NCBI GenBank assembly: GCA_034440615.1
Contig: JAOTOM010004002.1
Span: 145,470 to 209,469 of the forward strand
Source: Ashinkailepas kermadecensis
Lineage: Eukaryota; Arthropoda; Thecostraca; Neolepadidae
Reading direction: 5' to 3'
Length of the DNA stretch: 64,000 nucleotides
In this document: piece after piece, positions 57,222 to 64,000 of the stretch
Position numbering within the stretch: position 1 is the first letter of the stretch
How the letters are laid out: each line of letters opens with the position of its first letter
Notes under the pieces: generated by a model
Seen by the model: only the letters and a program-made list of their open reading frames with translations
The model's database searches: none
Told to the model about the DNA's origin: nothing
Position numbers and translations under genes: made by a program

Positions 57222-60200
57222 TTAGCATGGGACCATGCGGGACGGGAAATCGCGACCCCTTCGATTTTTTTGAAAATCGCCACAAACGTATGTAATGCCA
57301 AAACACGTCGACAACTCACGCCGTTTCCCGGGGCATCGAAAGATGTGACCTCCAGAGGTCAACAAGTTCCAGTTCGATATTCGACTTTGACCTATATGTG
57401 AGGATGGCGCATGTGACTGTCATCAGTTGGCGTGCTCAAGTCGTAATGGAAGAAATAAAATTAATAACGCTTCAAATTTGAAGCGAAATTTTTACGGTCA
57501 AGGAGCCATGTGACCTTGCCAGGTCAGAGGTCATGTCAGGTCAAGCCGTTCACATGATGAAATGTGTATAAAAGACACATAGGTGTAACGCGAATAATGT
57601 GGGCAATCCAACCGTGACATTAAAATCATTGACGTCCGATTAATTCCGGAGATATATCAAAATATGTTCCGATAAAATCAGTTTTGGACCCAATGGTTAA
57701 TTTCCCATAGGGTTTAGCATGGGACCGTGCGGGACGGGAAATCGCGACCCCTTCGATTTTTTTGAAGATCGCCACAAACGTATGCAATGCCAAAACACGT
57801 CGACAACTCACGCTGCTTCTCGGGGCATCGAAAGATGTGACCTCCAGAGGTCAACGAGTTCCAGTTCGATATTCGACTTTGACCTATATGTGAGGATGGA
57901 GCATGTGACTTTCAATAGTTGGCATGCTCAAGTCGTAATGGAAGAAAGCAAATTAATAACGCTTCAAATCTAAAGCGAAATTTCAACGGTCAAGGAGCCA
58001 TGTGACCTTGCCAGGTCCGAGGTCATGTCAGGTCAAGCCGTTCACATGATGAAATGTGTATAAAAGACACATAGTTGTAACGCCAATAACGTGGGCAGTC
58101 CAACGGTGGCATTATAATCATTGACGTCCGATTAATTCCGGAGATATATCCAAATATATTTCGATAAAATCACTTTTGGACCCAATGGTTAATTTCTCAT
58201 ATGGTTTGGCGTGGGACAGCGCGGGACGGGAAATCGCGACCCTTTCGATTTTCTTTTAAATCGCCACAAACGTATGCAATGCGAAAACACGTCGACAACT
58301 CACGCCGTTTCCCGGGGCATCGAAAGATGTGACCTCCAGAGGTCCACGAGTTCCAGTTCGTTATTCGACTTTGACCTATATGTGAGGATGGAGCATGTCA
58401 TAGTCATAGTCGTATATTGAGTTCTCCATATACATGGCTTTTCAGCACTCGCGTCAGTACATGGTTCAATGATAAAATAGAAACTCGAATTATGAAGAAA
58501 AAAAACACTAAATAACGCAAAACGTCAATGGAAAAAGATAAAAGGATAAAACATGCCATCAAATGCGCCTCTGAGCATGAACCCTATTATTCCACGTGCT
58601 GACCGCCCGATACAGCTTTCGTATTAATGCGGGGCAGCTCTAATTTATTCGCGTCAGTTCCTCGAGTGCTCCTACTGGAGATTTCGGAGCGGAACTTAAT
58701 ACTGTTAGCCAATGTAAGGGGGTCAGATGTTGCAAGCAGTCTTCCAACCATGGCCAAATCGCGCTCTTGAAGCATGTTGTCGAACTTCAGCCAATCCAGG
58801 GCCTCTAGCGTCGCTGTAATGTGCTCTCGTCGACTTAAGCCAGAGACGAATTGTGCGCCGAAATTGATGACCTTTTGAATTCGGTGTTTCTGAGTTTTGT
58901 TGCAGCTCCCCAAACAGTCATATTGTAATAGATGTGGGGGAAAACCAATGCCTGAACCAGTAACTTTTTCGTTTTGGGGGAATTTTGTGCCGTAATTTTG
59001 ACAACCCGACGAGAACACAGTAGCAGCGGCGAGTTACTTGGGATATCTGCTTTTCCCATGACAAAGCTGAATCTACATAGATGCCGAGAATTTTGCCGTG
59101 GGGCGAGGGCTTCATTTCGTTGTCCCCAAATGTGATAGAGAAGTTTTCGCCCAGTTTCAGACGCCGATATTTTAGAACTATTAGTTCCGTTTTGCTAGGG
59201 TTGATTTTGAGCCGATTTTGGGTAAACCAAGTTAGAGCCATACTCAAGGTGTGCTCTACTCCTTGTTTTAATACTTCCAAATTTGCCGGGGTGTCTGAGT
59301 CCAGAAAATGCACCTCATCAGCGTAGGCGACCTGTTTTCAGTCTGGGAGATGAGATCCTAGGTCGTTGGTGAAAATCAAATATAATTTTGGGCCACATAG
59401 AGAACTGAATCACACCGTAGGTCACTGGTAGCGCTGGCACTGGCACTGATTATCTTCCAAATACGTGGAAAGCTGGAGACAAACCAATTTTTCGCAAATC
59501 TTGTCAACAACGCTCAATATCGATATGGGTCTAATATTTCCTGGGTCGCTACGATCGCCCTTCTTATACAGCGGCAAAACGCTCGCCTCCTTCCATCCGG
59601 CTGGAACGTCACCAGTGCGCATGTGACTGTCATCAGTTGGCGTGCTCAAGTCGTAACGGAAGAACAAAAATCAATAACGCTTCAAATCTGAAGCGACATT
59701 TCAACGGTCAAGGAGCCATGTGACCTTGTCAGGCCAGAGGTCGTGTCAGGTCAAGCCGTTCACATGATGGAATGTGTATGCAAGACACATTGTTGTAACG
59801 CCAATATCGTGGGCAGTCCAACAGTGGCAATAGAAACATTGACGTCCGATTAATTCCGGAGATATATCAAAATATGTTCCGATACAATCAGTTTTGGACC
59901 CAATGGTTAATTTCCGATAGGGTTTAGCATGGGACCGTGCGGGACGGGAAATCGCGAACCCTTCGATTTTTTTGAAAATCGCCACAAACATATGCAATGG
60001 CAAAACACGTCGACAACTCGCGCCGTTTCCCGGGGCATCGAAAGATGTGACCTCCAGAGGTCAACGAGTTCCAGTTCGGTATTCGACTTTGACCTATATG
60101 TGAGGATGGAGCATGTGACTGTCATTAGTTGGCATGCTCAAGCCGTAATTGAAGAAAGCAAATTAATAACGCTTCAAATATAAAGCGAAATTTCAACGGT

Positions 60201-60388
60201 CAAGGAACCATGTGAACTTGCCAGGTCAGAGATCATGTCAGGTCAAGGCGTTAACATGATGAAATGTGTATAAAAGACGCATAGGCGTAACGCCAATAAC
60301 GTGGGCAGTCCAACGGTGGCATTAGAATCATTGACGTCCGATTAATTCCGGAGATATATCAAAATATGTTCGGATAAAATCAGTTTTT
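57222..60388 (+). repeat. ~490-bp AGGTCA-rich repeat, four direct units
   Basis: Units start with GCATGGGACCRTGCGGGACG at about 57222, 57716, 58205 and 59926. Each is about 490 bp, except unit 3, which is split by a LINE (58399-59618), and unit 4, which stops about 30 bp short at 60388. Each contains TGACCTCCAGAGGTCA (for example 57346-57361), TGACCTTGCCAGGTCAGAGG continuing into TCATGTCAGGTCA (about 57513-57545), and ends GGACCCAATGGTTAATTTCC. Short frames repeated once per unit (CGTGNRDPFDFF-like) are not supported as genes. No transposase-type ends or TSD were found. Confidence 0.9.
58399..59618 (-). mobile_element. LINE insertion in the ~490-bp repeat, internally deleted
   Basis: On the minus strand: GDVPAGWKEASVLPLYKKGD and NIRPISILSVVDKICEKL (RT finger, about 59611-59450), then an internal deletion that removes most of motif A, then a YADE box (about 59310; the second catalytic Asp of the usual YADD/FADD is Glu), FTQNRLKINPSKTELIVLK, GKILGIYVDSALSWEKQ and ALDWLKF toward 58590. 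The 3' end (about 58400-58420) is a short TATGAC-type repeat, as in CR1/L2-type elements. GCATGT lies at 58393-58398 and 59619-59624, a possible 6-bp TSD. Non-functional. Confidence 0.8.
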
Positions 60389-61362
60389 AAACCCTATGGG
60401 AAATTAACCATTGGGTCCAAGACTGATTGTATCGGGACATATGTTGATATATCTCCGGAATTAATCGGATGTCAATGATTATAATGCCACCGTTGGACTG
60501 CCCACGTTATTGGCGTTACAACTATGTGTCTTTCATATGCATTCCATCATGTGAACGGCCTGACCTGACACGACCTCTGACCTGACAAGGTCACATGGCT
60601 CCTTGACCGTTGGAATGTCGCTTCAGATTTGAAGCGTTATTGATTTGCTTTCTTCCATTAGACTTGAGCATGCCAACTGATGACATTCACATGCTCCATC
60701 CTCACATATAGGTCAAAGTCGAATATCGAACTGGAACTTGTTGACCTCTGGAGGTCGCATCTTTCGATGCCGCGGGAAACGGCGTGAGCTGTCGACGTGT
60801 TTTGGCATTACATACGTTTGTGGCGATTTTCAAAAAAATCGAAGGGGTCGAGATTTTCCGTCCCGCACGGTCCCATGCTAAACCTTATCGGAAATTAACC
60901 ATTGGGTCCAAAACGTATCAGAACATATGTTGATATATCTCCGGAATTAATCGGACGCCAATGATTCTAATGCCACCGTTGGACTGCCCACGTTATTGGC
61001 GTTACAACTATGTGTCTTTTATACACATTCCATCATGTGAACGGCTTGACCAGACACGACCTCTGACCTGACAAGGTCACATGGCTCCTTGACCGTTGAA
61101 ATTTCGCTTCAGATTTGAAGCGTTATTGATTTTCTTTCTTCCATTACGACTTGAGCACGCCAACTGATGACAGTCACATGCTCCATCCTCACATATAGGT
61201 AAAAGTCGAATATCGAACTGGAACTTGTTGACCTCTGGAGGTCACATTTTTCGATGCCCCGGGAAACGGCGTGAGTTGTCGACGTGTTTGGCATTGCATA
61301 CGTTTGTGGCGATAACAAAAATAGAAGGGGTCGCGATTTCCCGTCCCGCACGGTCCCATGCT
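60389..61362 (-). repeat. ~490-bp AGGTCA-rich repeat, two inverted units
   Basis: Two units in reverse orientation (60389-60879 and 60880-61362) meet the direct units head-to-head at 60388/60389. At the join, CAGTTTT from the left arm runs directly into TAAACCCTATGGGAAATTAA from the right. Identity between arms is high by eye. TGACCTCTGGAGGTC and AGGTCAGAGGTCRTGTC (inverted) are kept. Confidence 0.9.
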
Positions 61363-61945
61363 AAACCCTATGGGAAATTAACCATTGGGTCCAAAACTGA
61401 TTGTATCGTAACATATTTTGATATATCTCCGGAATTACTCGGACGTCAATGATTATAATGCCACCGTTGGACTGCCCACGTTATTGGCGTTACAAGTATG
61501 TGTATTGCATACACATTCCCGGAATGGGAATGTGAATAATGCATGGGAATGTGTGGGAAGCAATGCTGTGGGAAACACAATTACATAATTGGATAATTGG
61601 CCATAGCTCATTAACCGTTTGTGTTACTGGGTACATGATAGCAGTTTCAGAATCAGCGTGTCGTTGCGGATCGAATGGACTATATTACTTAGACATTCTG
61701 GCATTATTGGATGGTTGACCTATGTTGACCTCTGGAGGTCAAACCATTCGATGCCCCGTGAAATGCGTCTGCATTGTGGGTCAGGGACCTTGGGACTACC
61801 GTCTCACCGAGTTTGGGAGAAATCGAAGTGGTCGTCGATTTCTGCTGAATATGAATATCGAACTCCTGCCAACTTCACGGACGTGTCAGCACCAGCGGTT
61901 TTTACCATGCTGTGGAATATTGGAGGTCTGCAGCCGATACCATGA
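61363..61945 (+). repeat. AGGTCA-rich repeat family, variant form
   Basis: Begins like an inverted unit (CTATGGGAAATTAACCATTG) but after about 61495 switches to the variant seen inverted at 44950-45520: TTCCCGGAATGGGAATGTGA and TGACCTCTGGAGGTCAAACC. The two variant copies are about 90% alike by eye. Confidence 0.85.
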
Positions 61946-61974
61946 TCGAAAAGATCTGACCATATTTTATTAGT

Positions 61975-62140
61975 TCGTGTCCAGGATTATCACCTTTTAC
62001 TTAAAAATAAAAAATATAAAATAAAAAATTAGTTACTTTTTTTTTTTTTTTTTTTATTTTTTTTAAAGGGTTAAATATATTTTTTTTAAAATATTTTAAA
62101 AAAATAAAATATATAATATATAAAAAAAAAAAAACCCGTT
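61975..62140. repeat. A/T low-complexity tract
   Basis: Long T-run (about 62037-62065) and A-run stretches with TATA words. No coding potential. Confidence 0.9.
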
Positions 62141-62276
62141 AGCTTTATGTATTTATGTTTGGGCGGTGAGGGTGGAGTGTAATACATGTTTTGGAGCCAA
62201 TATCTGTGGCTGTTTTTGTACAGGTAACAATTGAACGTCAACATTCTCGATTTTTGCAAAACATTGACCATCAAGC

Positions 62277-64000
62277 CATGGATGATGTATGCCTGGATTG
62301 GAAACCAACACCTGTTTGCGTATCATCGGCACTAACCTGCCACCTAGCGGAGGGTAAGTAAAACCACGGGAACGCGGCCGGTTTAGGCCGTGCGCCCATG
62401 GGAGTTCAGGGTACGCATTCCGTATTGGCATTTTTGTATAATTGATTCAGCCATTCCAGGAGGATTGCATCAGCCTTTCATGACTAAGAATTGATCAAGG
62501 ATCAATGCAATGCAGATACCGTTCTTTTCTTATTGACTTATTAAGCTCCGTTCAGAAGTTCTGGTGCGAAGTGAAGACATCTGTGAGAGGGAGCCCACCT
62601 CGCCCAAAGGGTCGGCCCACCGATGTTGATATCTTAAAATGATTGAAGAGGGTGGGGGGGGGGAGGAGTAAGTACATGAAGGCAATAGGCAGACCAAAAT
62701 TAATTTCGGGGTACATGCCATAGGCTCCCATGTTAGAAGTTGAAATAATTGCTGGGGTGGGAAGGAAACATTGAGGTGGCAGTTCCCCCCTCAAAGGTAT
62801 ATAAAACAACACCCCTGACTCGAACGACTGGCAAGTGGTAGCGAATCGGCGAGAGGTAGTAGCGTTGCCAGCTAGGGTATGTTGCAATGGGCTGATCCAA
62901 GGGGCAGGAAGCGAAAGTGGCGCCCCTTATGACCCGAAGGACGCCTCTCTTGCAGGTTCCAGTGTCCCCCTTCCCTCGAATTTCTTAGCGCAGCAAGCTC
63001 CTCGGCCTGGAAACGGCAGTCCTCTGGGAGTCCGAACGGCAGTCCTCTGGGAGCCCGAACGGCAGTCCTCTGGGAGCCCGAACGGCAGTCCTCTGGGAGT
63101 CCGAACGGCAGTCCTCTGGGAGTCCGAACCGCAGTCTTCTGGGAATTCGAACGCACGCCGCGAATTTTTCGGCGAAAGGCACTCCTCAAACAAAAAACAA
63201 ATGGTGCCCCTTTGGGAGATCGGAGCGTACCCCGTCCAAATGTTCCGGACCAAGAGCCGCCCCTCGGGAGAAATGACGCCACCTTGGCAAAATCATAAAT
63301 CCGTCAGTGGTGTGGTGTAGGGGAGGGGGTTTATGCCCTCCATGGAACTTCCGCTCAATCCTCTTTGCGTATTGGTGGGTACGCCGTGGTCTGTACTCTC
63401 CCATTCAGTTGTGTAAGCCACTCCACCTGAAAATATCAGCCACATATCTAGAGAGTGAAGAGGGTGAGGGCGAAAGTAGAACCGTCCATTCTTATCTTTG
63501 AGGGGAAACTGCCCCCTCAATGCTTGCTTCCCCCACCCGCAAAATTTCAACTTCTAACATGGGAGCCTATGGAATGTGCTCCCCAATTCATTTTGGTCTG
63601 CCTATTGCCTTCATGTACTTTGACCCCTCCAATCATTTTAGGAAATCAAAATCGGTAGGCCGACCCTTTCAGCGAGATGGGCTCCCTCTCACAAATGCCT
63701 TCATTTCGCACCACGATAACTTCGGAACGGAGCGTAATGAATCAGTAAGGAAAGCACAGTAAGGTCTCCTGATCAATCCTGTATTGTGAAAGACCGATGC
63801 AATCTTCCTGCGATAACTGAATCAATTGGAAAAAGGTAAATACGAATGCGTACCCCGAGCTCCCATAGGCGCACGGCCTAAAACTGGCCGCGTTTCCGTG
63901 TTTTTACTTACCCTCCGCTAGGTGGCAGGTTGGTGCCAATGATATGCGCAGATGAAAGGCGCCGACGCGGAGTTCCCAATCCAGGCGTGTTTGATCCATG
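62277..64000. mobile_element. Foldback-type element, copy 2
   Basis: The left end CATGGATGATGTATGCCTGG (62277) is matched inverted at the right by the last bases of the window (GTGTTTGATCCATG, to 64000). Inverted arms are about 510-520 bp (62277 to about 62797; about 63490 to 64000). The centre matches that of copy 1 at 20.5-22.8 kb in the same orientation and adds a 23-bp tandem repeat. The right flank is outside the window, so its TSD cannot be read. Confidence 0.82.
63014..63148. repeat. 23-bp tandem repeat inside foldback copy 2
   Basis: CGGCAGTCCTCTGGGAGTCC units start at 63014 and 63037 and continue at 23-bp steps for nearly six units, the last diverged. Copy 1 has only a remnant (GACAGTCCTTTTCGAACGCA, about 21286), so the array grew in copy 2 only. 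Confidence 0.9.

Noticed and set aside
57134..61452. Repeated small proteins (reading CGTGNRDPFDFF or MSCRRVLALHTFVAIF)
   Set aside because: They recur once per ~490-bp repeat unit on both strands, with changing ends; by-products of the repeat.

Overview
This is invertebrate-type eukaryotic nuclear DNA made almost wholly of transposable elements, their remains and tandem repeats. No prokaryotic gene organisation is present and I could not support any host protein-coding gene. The evidence for a metazoan genome is several non-LTR retrotransposon (LINE) lineages with RT, RNase H, endonuclease and CCHC domains, tRNA-derived SINEs with target-site duplications (TSDs), hAT-like and TTAA-flanked non-autonomous DNA elements, a Transib-like (RAG1-core-related) transposase relic, and long (TA)n tracts. 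Short TTAGG-like pentamers near 49-52 kb resemble the arthropod telomere unit but are dispersed and mixed in orientation, so they are only a weak taxonomic hint. The species cannot be named from the sequence.

Layout. 0-2.2 kb: decayed Transib-like transposase (minus strand) split by a SINE. 3.5-5.2 kb: 5'-truncated CR1/L2-superclade LINE with a 420-codon open RT frame and an AAAT-type tail. 7.17-9.18 kb: 69-bp minisatellite ending just before an I/Jockey-type LINE ORF1 relic (9.2-10.6 kb). 10.6-17 kb: mostly AT-rich DNA with one well-bounded SINE. 17.2-19.2 kb: hAT-like MITEs, including a composite whose two outer ends share one 8-bp TSD. 20.3-22.8 kb: a SINE, then a foldback element carrying a nested hAT-like MITE with an exact 8-bp TSD. 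25-28 kb: (TA)n, inverted repeats and a short perfect palindrome. 28.6-33.4 kb: near full-length but frameshifted I-clade-type LINE on the minus strand (ORF1, endonuclease, RT, RNase H, terminal Cys/His). 37.1-37.7 kb: long-arm inverted-repeat element. 38.7-40.8 kb: second, badly decayed CR1-type LINE with a repeated 3' end. 44.9-45.5 kb and 57.2-61.9 kb: a repeat family of about 490 bp, packed with AGGTCA half-sites, arranged as direct copies and one head-to-head junction and interrupted by another LINE. 47-49 kb: three direct copies of a CAGGGGCGTCG-ended element. 49.2-52.1 kb: AT-rich modules with TTAGG-like motifs. 53.4-54.3 kb: diverged 21-bp minisatellite. 55.65-56.57 kb: TTAA-flanked MITE. 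62.3-64 kb: second foldback copy, running to the window end.

The elements do not form a pathway. What they give is a layered insertion history: SINE in Transib, SINE in a tandem repeat, MITE in a foldback element, LINE in the ~490-bp array. Four SINE insertions, two hAT-like insertions, one foldback insertion and one TTAA insertion have TSDs readable by eye. The most unusual items are the hormone-receptor-like half-site array, the composite hAT-like insertion, the 69-bp array beside a LINE ORF1, and the twin foldback elements.
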